Source: VGCC01 sp044375955
GTDB lineage: Bacteria > Actinomycetota > Actinomycetes > S36-B12
Assembly (NCBI GenBank): GCA_044375955.1
Contig: JBILLS010000017.1
Location: forward strand, 1 to 37,201
Direction of reading: 5' to 3'
DNA: 37,201 nt
Shown here: one piece after another, positions 7,152 to 13,678 of the stretch
Position numbering within the stretch: position 1 is the stretch's first letter
How the letters are laid out: each line of letters starts with the position of its first letter
Program-made: the position numbers and the translations under genes
The notes under the pieces: generated by a model
Told to the model about the DNA's origin: nothing
What the model saw: the letters and a program-made list of their open reading frames with translations, nothing else
The model's database searches: none

Positions 7152-8024
7152 ATGCAATCCAATAACCCAGTCCTGACCCGTTACGAGAAGAAGCCCACCG
7201 GGTTCTACGAGGAGGGCCGGTCGGCCTTCGCGGCCGCAAGCGGCCAGTCACCCACGGCGACCGTCTCGTCCGCACCCACCACCTCCCCGGCAGGCGTCCC
7301 CCCGACCACCACCGGGGACTTCGCCACCATCACGGCGGCCGGCGGCCTGCGGGTAACCCTCAATGACGTAGTGGTCAAGTGCGCGATCATGTTCGCGATC
7401 GTGGTCGCCTTCGCCTTCGTCGGGTGGAACCTCATCGCCGTCATGCCGGTGATGTTGCTCCCGGCTCTGATCATCGCGACCGTTCTCGGCATCGTGAATG
7501 CTGTCAAGAAGAACGTCTCCCCGGCTCTCATGATCATTTTCGCGGTGTTCGAGGGCCTGATGCTCGGAGGCATCAGCAACTTCTACAACGCCTACGCATC
7601 CGGCAACGGCTGGGACGGCGTCGTGCTGCAGGCGGTGGTCGCCACCATGACCACTTTCGGCGTCATGCTGCTGCTGTACCTGACCGGTGTGATCAAGGTG
7701 ACCAAGCGGTTCACCCAGGTCCTGCTCGTCGCGGGTGTCTCGTACCTCGTGCTCGCCCTCGCTTCGATGGTCGCCTCGTTCTTCGGTGTGGGCGGTGGCT
7801 GGGGCTTCTACGGCGTGGACGGCATCGGCATCATCATCTCCATCGCCGGTGTTGCCCTGGCGGCGCTCTTCCTTGCCCTCGATTTCGAGGCGATCAAGCA
7901 GGGCATCGCGATGGGGTTGCCGGAGCGTGAGTCGTGGCGCATGGCATTCGGACTCCTCGTCACGCTCGTATGGCTGTACCTGGAGTTCCTCCGCTTGCTG
8001 TCGATCTTCTCCGGCCGCGAGTAG
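7152..8024 (+). CDS. Bax inhibitor-1 (BI-1/YccA) family membrane protein
   Basis: The 290-residue protein has a polar N-terminal region of about 75 residues rich in Ser, Thr, Pro and Ala, then about seven transmembrane helices. The helix content and the C-terminal block DFEAIKQGIAMGLPERESWRMA, written here only for its Asp and Glu positions, are typical of the actinobacterial BI-1 branch; members of this superfamily are proton-sensitive calcium-leak channels. A long in-frame extension upstream runs through the tRNA gene and must be false; ATG 7152 follows a good promoter. The gene stands alone, and a strong hairpin terminator begins 16 bases after the stop codon. Confidence 0.92.
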   Translation: MQSNNPVLTRYEKKPTGFYEEGRSAFAAASGQSPTATVSSAPTTSPAGVPPTTTGDFATITAAGGLRVTLNDVVVKCAIMFAIVVAFAFVGWNLIAVMPVMLLPALIIATVLGIVNAVKKNVSPALMIIFAVFEGLMLGGISNFYNAYASGNGWDGVVLQAVVATMTTFGVMLLLYLTGVIKVTKRFTQVLLVAGVSYLVLALASMVASFFGVGGGWGFYGVDGIGIIISIAGVALAALFLALDFEAIKQGIAMGLPERESWRMAFGLLVTLVWLYLEFLRLLSIFSGRE

Positions 8025-8027
8025 GAG

Positions 8028-8303
8028 TTACGGAAGCGCACGGCGCAGGTCCGCGAGGACCTGCGCCGCTTCTGTTTCGTCACCATGGTGTGCGACGAAC
8101 TCCGCACACAGCACCTGCAGTTGCGCCCCGGCCGCGTGGTCGCCGACCCGCGGTACCAGCAGCGGCGCCGTCGTATCGGGGGTGAGCTCGCGCATCCGCT
8201 GGGCCGCCGCATGGGTGAGGTCCGCCCCCGCGCCTCGGTGTCGTGCGTGGAGTGACGTGAGACGGGTGAGGACGCGGTCGAGCTCTCGCTTGAGTTCCGT
8301 CAC
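8028..8303 (-). CDS. 91-aa helical protein of unknown function, coupled to the MBL-fold gene
   Basis: From GTG 8303 this gives 91 mostly helical, charged residues (TELKRELDRVLTRLTSLHAR at the N-terminus, a heptad-like start), with one Cys and no membrane segment. I do not recognise the family. Its GTG overlaps the stop of the metallo-beta-lactamase gene (GTGA), so it is probably translated from the same mRNA by re-initiation, which argues that it is real. A longer reading of the same frame, back into the MBL gene, is an artefact. The last ten or so codons also form the stem-loop that terminates the opposing BI-1 transcript, so codon choice there is constrained twice. Confidence 0.7.
   Translation of the reverse strand: MTELKRELDRVLTRLTSLHARHRGAGADLTHAAAQRMRELTPDTTAPLLVPRVGDHAAGAQLQVLCAEFVAHHGDETEAAQVLADLRRALP
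8041..8080 (+). terminator. rho-independent terminator of the BI-1 gene, inside the convergent gene
   Basis: CGGCGCAGGTCC (8041-8052) and GGACCTGCGCCG (8057-8068) form a perfect 12-bp stem closed by a GCGA tetraloop, followed by the fairly T-rich CTTCTGTTTCGT. It lies 16 bases past the BI-1 stop. It is also coding sequence for the last residues of the 91-aa gene on the minus strand. Confidence 0.75.
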
Positions 8304-8992
8304 CGGGCACTCGTCCGGCGGAGGAAGGATCGAATCGCCTCTCTGCCGCTCTGCGCGATGTGCGGGCCGTGGGTGAATGCCGCCGTCGTGTACTCGGCAT
8401 CGGCCAACCGCGCCGCTGTCTGCTCGTTCTGCACGGCGTTGGTGCAGAGAGCAGCAATCGGCCACCGCATCCTCGCGTTCATGTTGAAGATCGAGTCGCC
8501 GGTGATGAGCACGCCCGAGTCCGGGTGGAGCAGGCTGATGTGACCCGGGGTGTGACCCGGGGTGTGCAGCACCTGCACGCCGCCGGCGATGTCGAGGATC
8601 TGCCCGTCGTGCAGTTCGTCGACGACTGGCACCGGCGCGAATCCGCCGCTGCGCAATCGGGAGAAGAGTGTCCGGGGAATCGGTGGCCGCGAACCGGTGC
8701 GGGCGTACTGGGCCTCCTCGGAGTGCACTGACACACCGGGCGCGGCGGTGGCGGCCACCATGTGCGCCGCACCTCCCGCGTGATCCTCGTGTGCGTGCGT
8801 GAGAACGATGCGCTGTACATCCGAGGGCCGACGCCCGAGTGCCTCCAGGCCGCGAACGATCGCGCCCGGTGCGCGTTTGAGACCACAGTCGACGAGCGTG
8901 ACCGACCCGTCGTCCTCGAGGAATGCGAAGGAGTTGATGTAGTCGCCGAATGTGGGGATCCGGTAGACGCGGGACGACAGCGCAATTGCCAT
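8300..8992 (-). CDS. metallo-beta-lactamase-fold hydrolase
   Basis: From ATG 8992 the protein has 230 residues. The metal-binding motif is THAHEDHAGG (His66, His68, Asp70, His71), with further ligands in HTPGHTPGH and the conserved GDSIF block. This is the dinuclear zinc or iron hydrolase fold of the glyoxalase II/RNase Z/lactonase superfamily; the exact substrate cannot be named. A start six codons upstream is possible, but ATG 8992 gives a normal N-terminus and sits seven bases from a TACCGT box. It is followed by the coupled 91-aa gene and is divergent from the CD225 gene. Confidence 0.88.
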   Translation of the reverse strand: MAIALSSRVYRIPTFGDYINSFAFLEDDGSVTLVDCGLKRAPGAIVRGLEALGRRPSDVQRIVLTHAHEDHAGGAAHMVAATAAPGVSVHSEEAQYARTGSRPPIPRTLFSRLRSGGFAPVPVVDELHDGQILDIAGGVQVLHTPGHTPGHISLLHPDSGVLITGDSIFNMNARMRWPIAALCTNAVQNEQTAARLADAEYTTAAFTHGPHIAQSGREAIRSFLRRTSAR

Positions 8993-8999
8993 GGGCCAC

Positions 9000-9005
9000 A
9001 CGGTA
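9000..9005 (-). promoter_or_regulatory. -10 box of the MBL-fold gene
   Basis: On the minus strand TACCGT ends seven bases before ATG 8992. It is separate from the plus-strand box at 9050. Confidence 0.5.
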
Positions 9006-9049
9006 CGCAAAGGTGGCGCAGCCGGTTCCGGTTTCGGTGGCCCTGCCTC

Positions 9050-9055
9050 TAGGGT
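9050..9055 (+). promoter_or_regulatory. -10 box of the CD225 gene, leaderless
   Basis: TAGGGT ends six bases before ATG 9062. TTCCGG at 9026-9031 is a possible -35 element with an 18-base spacer. Confidence 0.6.
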
Positions 9056-9061
9056 GCCCAG

Positions 9062-9307
9062 ATGACCGAGGTTCGCGTGCCCTGGATCCGAAGCCTGATC
9101 GGCGCGGGGCTGTTCTTCCTGCCCACCGGGGCGGTGGCCCTCGCCTACTGCTGGTCGTCCATGCGTGCGGGTGAGGCGGGTAACGTCGAACGGGCGGCGC
9201 GCCAGGCCAGGGTCGCGCGGATCTGGTCGTGGATCACCTTCGTGCTCGGAGTGCTCCTCTACCTCGTGATCGTCGGCGCACTGCTGGCCCTCGGTGCCTT
9301 CTCATAG
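9062..9307 (+). CDS. CD225/dispanin-type small membrane protein
   Basis: The 81 residues form two membrane segments (about 11-31 and 55-79) joined by a polar, helical loop rich in Arg and Ala (NVERAARQARVARIWSW). The order FLPTGAVALAYCWSS, then a small-residue loop, then RQARVARIW, fits the CD225/dispanin family, best known from the human IFITM proteins but also common in actinobacteria. The bacterial role is unknown. The gene is monocistronic with its own leaderless promoter, and its stop is 30 bases from the guaA start. Family assignment is by eye and moderately sure. Confidence 0.7.
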   Translation: MTEVRVPWIRSLIGAGLFFLPTGAVALAYCWSSMRAGEAGNVERAARQARVARIWSWITFVLGVLLYLVIVGALLALGAFS

Positions 9308-9325
9308 GCCACGGGTCGCTCGAAC

Positions 9326-9331
9326 TAGATT
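9326..9331 (+). promoter_or_regulatory. -10 box of guaA, leaderless
   Basis: TAGATT ends six bases before GTG 9338, with no Shine-Dalgarno site between. Confidence 0.55.
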
Positions 9332-9337
9332 TGTCGG

Positions 9338-10885
9338 GTGTCCAGTCCCGTCCTCGTCGTCGACTTCGGGGCCCAGTACGCCCAGCTGATCGCCCGCCGC
9401 GTCCGCGAGGCGCACGTCTATTCCGAGATCGTCCCGCACACCATCACGGCGATTGAGGTCCTCGATCGCGACCCGGCCGCGGTGATCCTGAGCGGTGGGC
9501 CGGCCAGCGTCTACGCGGAGGGGGCCCCGCAACTCGACGCCGAGATCCTCACCGCGGGGGTGCCGGTCTTTGGCATCTGCTACGGATTCCAGGCGATGGC
9601 CGAGGCCCTCGGCGGCAGGGTCGAGCGCACGGGTCTCAGCGAGTTCGGCCGCACCCCGCTGGCCGTGCGCGACCCGGGGGCCTTGTTCCGCGGTCTTCCC
9701 GCGTCCTATGCGGTGTGGATGTCGCATGGTGATTCGGTTTCCGAGGCACCGCACGGGTGCCGGGTGCTCGCGAGCACGGATGGTGCGCCGATCGCGGCAT
9801 TCGAGGACGCGCACCGCCGTCTCGCGGGGGTGCAATTCCACCCGGAGGTGCTGCACTCCGATCACGGGCAGGCGGTGCTCGAGCACTTCCTCTTCGACAT
9901 CGCGGGGTGCCAGCCGACCTGGACCATGGGAAACGTCATCGAGGATCAGGTCGCCGCGATCCGCGCGCAGGTGGGCGGGGGTCGGGTGATCTGCGGCCTG
10001 TCCGGTGGCGTGGACTCCGCTGTTGCCGCAGCCCTGGTGCAGCGCGCCGTGGGCGACCAACTCACGTGCGTGTTCGTCGACCACGGACTCCTGCGCATGG
10101 GGGAGGCCGAACAGGTCGAGCGCGACTTCGTCGCAGCAACTGGGGTGCGCCTCGTCCCTGTCGACGCCCGCACGCGCTTCCTCGACGCACTCGCAGGTGT
10201 CGAGGATCCGGAGTCCAAGCGCAAGATCATCGGCCGGGAGTTCATCCGCGTCTTCGAGGATGCCGCGCGCCAGATCGTGACCGAGAACGAGCAGGTGGAC
10301 TTCCTCGTGCAGGGGACGCTCTACCCCGACGTGGTGGAGTCGGGCGGGGGATCCGGGACCGCGAACATCAAGAGCCACCACAACGTCGGTGGTCTCCCCG
10401 ATGATCTGCAGTTCACCCTGGTCGAACCGCTCCGCACACTGTTCAAGGACGAGGTGCGACAGATCGGGCTCGACCTGGGTCTCCCACCCGAGATCGTGTG
10501 GCGGCATCCCTTCCCGGGGCCGGGCCTGGCGATCCGGATCATCGGTGCCGTCGACGAGGATCGCCTGGCGATCCTGCGGCAGGCGGATGCCATCGCCCGC
10601 GAGGAACTCACGGCGGCGGGACTCGACCGCCAGGTGTGGCAGTTCCCGGTCGTGCTCCTGGCCGATGTCCGCAGTGTCGGCGTCCAGGGTGATGGCCGCA
10701 CCTACGGGCACCCGATCGTCCTGCGCCCGGTGTCCAGTGAGGATGCGATGACCGCGGACTGGTCGCACCTGCCCTACGACCTCATCGCCCGCATCTCCAC
10801 GCGGATCACCAACGAAGTCCGCGAGGTGAACCGCGTCGTGCTGGACGTGACGAGCAAACCGCCTGGGACCATCGAGTGGGAGTAG
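9338..10885 (+). CDS. guaA: GMP synthase (glutamine-hydrolysing)
   Basis: GuaA converts XMP to GMP with ATP and glutamine, the last step of guanine nucleotide synthesis. The 515 residues are of normal length. The N-terminal class I glutamine amidotransferase domain shows LVVDFGAQYAQLIARR, the catalytic Cys81 in GICYGFQAMA and the His/Glu pair in GVQFHPEV. The ATP-pyrophosphatase domain carries the P-loop SGGVDSAVAA (about residue 225), and the C-terminal dimerisation domain ends in DVTSKPPGTIEWE. The start is GTG 9338, placed by the promoter and by the family N-terminus. The last codons (EWE and the TAG stop) are part of a tandem repeat that runs on beyond the gene. Confidence 0.97.
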   Translation: MSSPVLVVDFGAQYAQLIARRVREAHVYSEIVPHTITAIEVLDRDPAAVILSGGPASVYAEGAPQLDAEILTAGVPVFGICYGFQAMAEALGGRVERTGLSEFGRTPLAVRDPGALFRGLPASYAVWMSHGDSVSEAPHGCRVLASTDGAPIAAFEDAHRRLAGVQFHPEVLHSDHGQAVLEHFLFDIAGCQPTWTMGNVIEDQVAAIRAQVGGGRVICGLSGGVDSAVAAALVQRAVGDQLTCVFVDHGLLRMGEAEQVERDFVAATGVRLVPVDARTRFLDALAGVEDPESKRKIIGREFIRVFEDAARQIVTENEQVDFLVQGTLYPDVVESGGGSGTANIKSHHNVGGLPDDLQFTLVEPLRTLFKDEVRQIGLDLGLPPEIVWRHPFPGPGLAIRIIGAVDEDRLAILRQADAIAREELTAAGLDRQVWQFPVVLLADVRSVGVQGDGRTYGHPIVLRPVSSEDAMTADWSHLPYDLIARISTRITNEVREVNRVVLDVTSKPPGTIEWE

Positions 10886-10949
10886 TCCCCACGAGGAATA
10901 TGTGCGAGTGGGAGTAGTCCCCACGAGGAATGTGCTCGAGTGGGAGTAG
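10873..10949 (+). repeat. tandem 32-bp direct repeat at the 3' end of guaA
   Basis: Copies start at 10873, 10905 and 10937 (the last is truncated to 13 bases). Each begins CGAGTGGGAGTAG, which in the first copy encodes the end of GuaA and its stop codon. Copies 1 and 2 are nearly identical over 32 bases and each contains GTGGG...CCCAC, able to form a 5-6 bp hairpin. The array may act as a transcription terminator or mRNA 3' stabiliser, or may be a duplication of the gene end without function. Confidence 0.85.
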
Positions 10950-11004
10950 GGGATGTCCGGCATCGGGGCATTGCGGCACGCCCCCGCCCGGTGCGCACGG
11001 ACGC

Positions 11005-11010
11005 TAGCCT
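11005..11010 (+). promoter_or_regulatory. possible -10 box of the 116-aa membrane protein gene
   Basis: TAGCCT lies 24 bases before ATG 11035 and would give a leader of about 18 bases carrying the Shine-Dalgarno AAGGAG (11024-11029). Confidence 0.4.
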
Positions 11011-11034
11011 GGAAGCCCCGGACAAGGAGCCCCG

Positions 11035-11385
11035 ATGACCTTTCTCTACGACCTGCTGGTCGTCCTCCACTTCCTCGGCCTGGCCAGTGTCGTGGGCGGC
11101 TTCCTGGTCCAGATGCGCTCGGTCGAGAAAGGCGTCAATCCGGCCATGCTCCATGGGGCGCTCACCCAGCTGGTCACCGGCGTGCTCATGGTGGGAATCA
11201 TCGAGATGGGCATGGTCGACGAAACCCTCGACATGGCCAAGATCGCGGTCAAGCTCACGATCACCCTGGTGATCACGGTGCTCGCCTTCATCGGCCGGAA
11301 GAAGCCCCTCCCGCAGACCGGGCTCTGGGGTGCCATCGGCGGGCTGGCGATCGTGAACATCGTGATCGCCGTCTTCTGGGCCTAG
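11035..11385 (+). CDS. four-helix integral membrane protein of unknown function
   Basis: The 116 residues contain about four hydrophobic segments (roughly 4-24, 40-59, 69-86 and 95-115) separated by short loops; the third and fourth are joined by a basic loop (GRKKPLPQTG). I recognise it only as a type of small membrane protein frequent in actinobacteria and can assign no function. The ATG has a strong Shine-Dalgarno site (AAGGAG, 5-base spacing), so unlike its neighbours this gene is leadered. It overlaps the stop of the convergent PIG-L gene by four bases. Confidence 0.8.
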   Translation: MTFLYDLLVVLHFLGLASVVGGFLVQMRSVEKGVNPAMLHGALTQLVTGVLMVGIIEMGMVDETLDMAKIAVKLTITLVITVLAFIGRKKPLPQTGLWGAIGGLAIVNIVIAVFWA

Positions 11386-12110
11386 GGCGTAGCCACCACC
11401 TGGAAGGCCTCGGCCAACCGACCCGCGGGGAGCCCACCCTGCTCGGCGGCCATCTCCAGCCACTGCCGAACCCGATCCTCAATCTCGTCCGGTGCCGGCA
11501 ACTGCGAGGCGTGGGCGCGGATCGCGGCCATCTTGGCCGGGAAGGTGTCGGTGACGTCGACGTAGTGGTCCGGGGTGGGCGAGGCCATGAGCCAGACCTC
11601 GGGCACCGACCAGGCTTCGAGTCCCTCATCGAGGAGCAGGGACGGGTGGGCGAAGGGATTCCGGGCGTCGGGGTAGACCGAGCAGATCGCGGCCTCACCG
11701 GCCGCCAGGTGGTCCGGGTGCGAGGCGGGGATCCGGTTCCAGTTCCGGTCGGGTGACTGGATCAGCATGCGCTGGGGCCGGACCTGCCGGATCAGCCGGG
11801 AGATATCCCGGCGCAGCTCGTGACTCACCGCCAGTTCGCCATCCCGGTACCCCAGGAACTGGATGTCGGTGACCCCCACGGCGGCGCCGGCAGCCCGCTG
11901 TTCGGCCTGGCGGATAGCCGGGATCTCGCCCCGGGCCACGGCGGGATCGAAGCCGCCGGCATCGCCGTTGGTGACGATTCCGTAGGCCACCTCGATCCCC
12001 TGGCGGGTCCACTGGGCCACGGTGCCGGCGGCGCCGAAATCCACATCGTCGGGGTGGGCCGTGATCACCAGGACCCGGGAAACCTCGGAATCGGGCATCG
12101 GGAGCGCCAT
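11382..12110 (-). CDS. PIG-L/LmbE-family deacetylase
   Basis: The protein has 242 residues. The zinc-binding motif is AHPDDVDFG (His19, Asp21, Asp22), with a downstream SHPDHLAAG giving the third ligand. PIG-L enzymes remove acetyl groups from N-acetylglucosamine conjugates; the actinobacterial members include MshB and Mca of mycothiol metabolism. It is shorter than MshB (near 290) and lacks the SKGAAT block seen in Mca at 27318, so it is a third type with unknown substrate. It may start at ATG 12110 or at the internal ATG four codons on. It is monocistronic and divergent from the secreted peptidase-like gene. Confidence 0.9.
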   Translation of the reverse strand: MALPMPDSEVSRVLVITAHPDDVDFGAAGTVAQWTRQGIEVAYGIVTNGDAGGFDPAVARGEIPAIRQAEQRAAGAAVGVTDIQFLGYRDGELAVSHELRRDISRLIRQVRPQRMLIQSPDRNWNRIPASHPDHLAAGEAAICSVYPDARNPFAHPSLLLDEGLEAWSVPEVWLMASPTPDHYVDVTDTFPAKMAAIRAHASQLPAPDEIEDRVRQWLEMAAEQGGLPAGRLAEAFQVVATP

Positions 12111-12118
12111 AGCGGCGC

Positions 12119-12124
12119 AACCTA
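12119..12124 (-). promoter_or_regulatory. -10 box of the PIG-L gene
   Basis: On the minus strand TAGGTT ends eight bases before ATG 12110, which fits a nearly leaderless mRNA. Confidence 0.45.
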
Positions 12125-12186
12125 GCGGAGGCGAATTCCCGGGGGGTGCCCGTGTGCCGTGTTCGTCACTTGCGTCACTCCCGTGT

Positions 12187-12192
12187 CACAGT
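12187..12192 (+). promoter_or_regulatory. possible -10 box of the secreted peptidase-like gene
   Basis: CACAGT ends six bases before GTG 12199. Only the key A and the final T match; the six bases between are AGGGGG, too close to the GTG to act as a normal Shine-Dalgarno site. Confidence 0.35.
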
Positions 12193-12198
12193 AGGGGG

Positions 12199-13665
12199 GT
12201 GCTTCCCTTTGGCCGCCGCCTGCCCGCGATCGCTGTCGCGGCAGTTCTCGCCCTCGTGAGTGGCGCCTCGGGTGCTCAGGGTTTCACCGGCACGAACTGG
12301 GTCCCCACCAACTGGACGGGCGTGGTCGCCGGGGCGCCCGTGCCCGGTGAGGGCCTCCCGCCGGCACCCGTGCCGCCACCCCTGATTCCCATGGCACCGG
12401 GGATCAATCCGATCATCACCTACGAAGCGCAGAACACCTGCGACCCGACCCCCAAGCCGGGTGCGCTGCGCATCGATCAGATCATCAAGGGCACCTACGG
12501 GGCGAATCAATACACGTGGATCCCGCGGGGGTGCGATGTCGGTGGCACGAGTGAGCACAAGGAGGGTCGGGCCATCGACTGGATGGTCACGGTGCGCGAC
12601 CCCCAGCAGCGCGCCAACGCCGAGGCCTTCCTCAACTGGTTGCTCGGACCCGATCAGACGGGGCGCCCCTACGGTCATGCACTGCAACTCGGCGTCATGT
12701 ACATCGGATGGCACGACCGCATGTGGCGTGGTTACGGGATCGAACGCGGGTGGCAGGAGCTCAAGGGGTGCTTCGGCAAAGTCGATGGAAAGTACGACAA
12801 CTACTGCCATCGCAATCACATCCACATCTCCCTGACACGTCAGGGAGCCACGGGTCTCGACCCGACGGGTGCACCGATCCCGGGCACACCGGGTGCACCA
12901 CCGGCGCCGGAAGCTCCACTCATCGAACCCGAATTGCCTGCGCGTCCACCCGCGCCCGCCCAGCCGGGTCCCGACGAGGACCTCTTCATGGCGATCGGCG
13001 CCCAACTCGGGTATGCGACGGACGAGCAGGGGCCGCTGCAGCCAGGCGAGGTACGCACCGTCGATCTCGCTTCCGTTCCGCTGAACGCAACATCGGCCCT
13101 CGTCACCGTCACCACCCGTGACGCGGAGACGAAGACGAAGCTTCGCGTCGGCCTCGTCGGCAAGAAGAGCAACGCCGTCTCCCTGCGCGTGCCGAAGGCC
13201 AAGGTGCGCACATCGTTGTTGGCCGTCCCGATCTCGAATGGGGAACTGCAGATCGGCGCGTTGAAGTCACCCGTGCAGGTTCGGATCGACGTCCTCGGCT
13301 ACTCGGTGGACAACGGCCTCTATCCCGCGGTGGGATCGGTCGCGACGAAACTGCACCGAAGCCGTTTCGAGCCGAATCAGGTCGTCGTGGTCAAGGCCCG
13401 TGGCGCGGGCGATGTCCCCCATAAGAAGAAGAAAGTGACCGCGGTGATCCTCCGCGTCAGCGCCAAGGGTCTCGGCCAGGAGGGTCGCTTCGCCGCCTAC
13501 CCCGTCGGTGGTGCTGATTTGGGCACAACGTCGGCCGCCATCCCCGCGACCGGGCGGAAGACCAGTGTCGTCGTCGCCGACATCGGCGATCAGGGGCAGA
13601 TCGCACTGGCATCCTCGGTCAAGGCGAAGGTCAAGGTCGAGGTCGTCGGGTACGTCGAGCGCTGA
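12199..13665 (+). CDS. secreted M15-like (ARB_07466-type) protein with C-terminal surface repeats
   Basis: The 488 residues start with a signal peptide (two Arg, a hydrophobic core to about residue 20, likely cut after Ala26). A Pro-rich linker follows, then a domain (about 75-215) with His120 and Asp127 in SEHKEGRAIDWM and His207/His209 in CHRNHIHIS, the zinc-ligand pattern of M15-like D-Ala-D-Ala peptidases as found in actinobacterial ARB_07466-type domains. Cys81/Cys112 and Cys191/Cys203 could form disulfides. After a second Pro-rich linker come two beta-rich repeats, each ending in a VDVVGY-like motif (RIDVLGYS and KVEVVGYVE), as seen in actinobacterial surface proteins. A cell-wall role is likely; cleavage activity is inferred, not shown. 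Confidence 0.8.
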   Translation: MLPFGRRLPAIAVAAVLALVSGASGAQGFTGTNWVPTNWTGVVAGAPVPGEGLPPAPVPPPLIPMAPGINPIITYEAQNTCDPTPKPGALRIDQIIKGTYGANQYTWIPRGCDVGGTSEHKEGRAIDWMVTVRDPQQRANAEAFLNWLLGPDQTGRPYGHALQLGVMYIGWHDRMWRGYGIERGWQELKGCFGKVDGKYDNYCHRNHIHISLTRQGATGLDPTGAPIPGTPGAPPAPEAPLIEPELPARPPAPAQPGPDEDLFMAIGAQLGYATDEQGPLQPGEVRTVDLASVPLNATSALVTVTTRDAETKTKLRVGLVGKKSNAVSLRVPKAKVRTSLLAVPISNGELQIGALKSPVQVRIDVLGYSVDNGLYPAVGSVATKLHRSRFEPNQVVVVKARGAGDVPHKKKKVTAVILRVSAKGLGQEGRFAAYPVGGADLGTTSAAIPATGRKTSVVVADIGDQGQIALASSVKAKVKVEVVGYVER

Positions 13666-13666
13666 C

Positions 13667-13672
13667 TAGGGT
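13667..13672 (+). promoter_or_regulatory. -10 box of cbs, leaderless
   Basis: TAGGGT ends six bases before ATG 13679 and starts one base after the upstream TGA stop. Confidence 0.6.
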
Positions 13673-13678
13673 CGGGGT

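Noticed and set aside
8540..8572. Direct repeat GTGACCCGGGGT in the MBL-fold gene
   Set aside because: It encodes the conserved HTPGHTPGH metal-ligand region, so the repeat follows from the protein motif.
10873..10949. The guaA repeat as a CRISPR array
   Set aside because: Units are directly adjacent with no unique spacers, and the first unit is coding sequence of guaA.
9302..10963. A 553-residue open frame on the minus strand across guaA
   Set aside because: It is the mirror of a strongly conserved GMP synthase, has no family motifs, and long antisense frames are expected in high-GC DNA.
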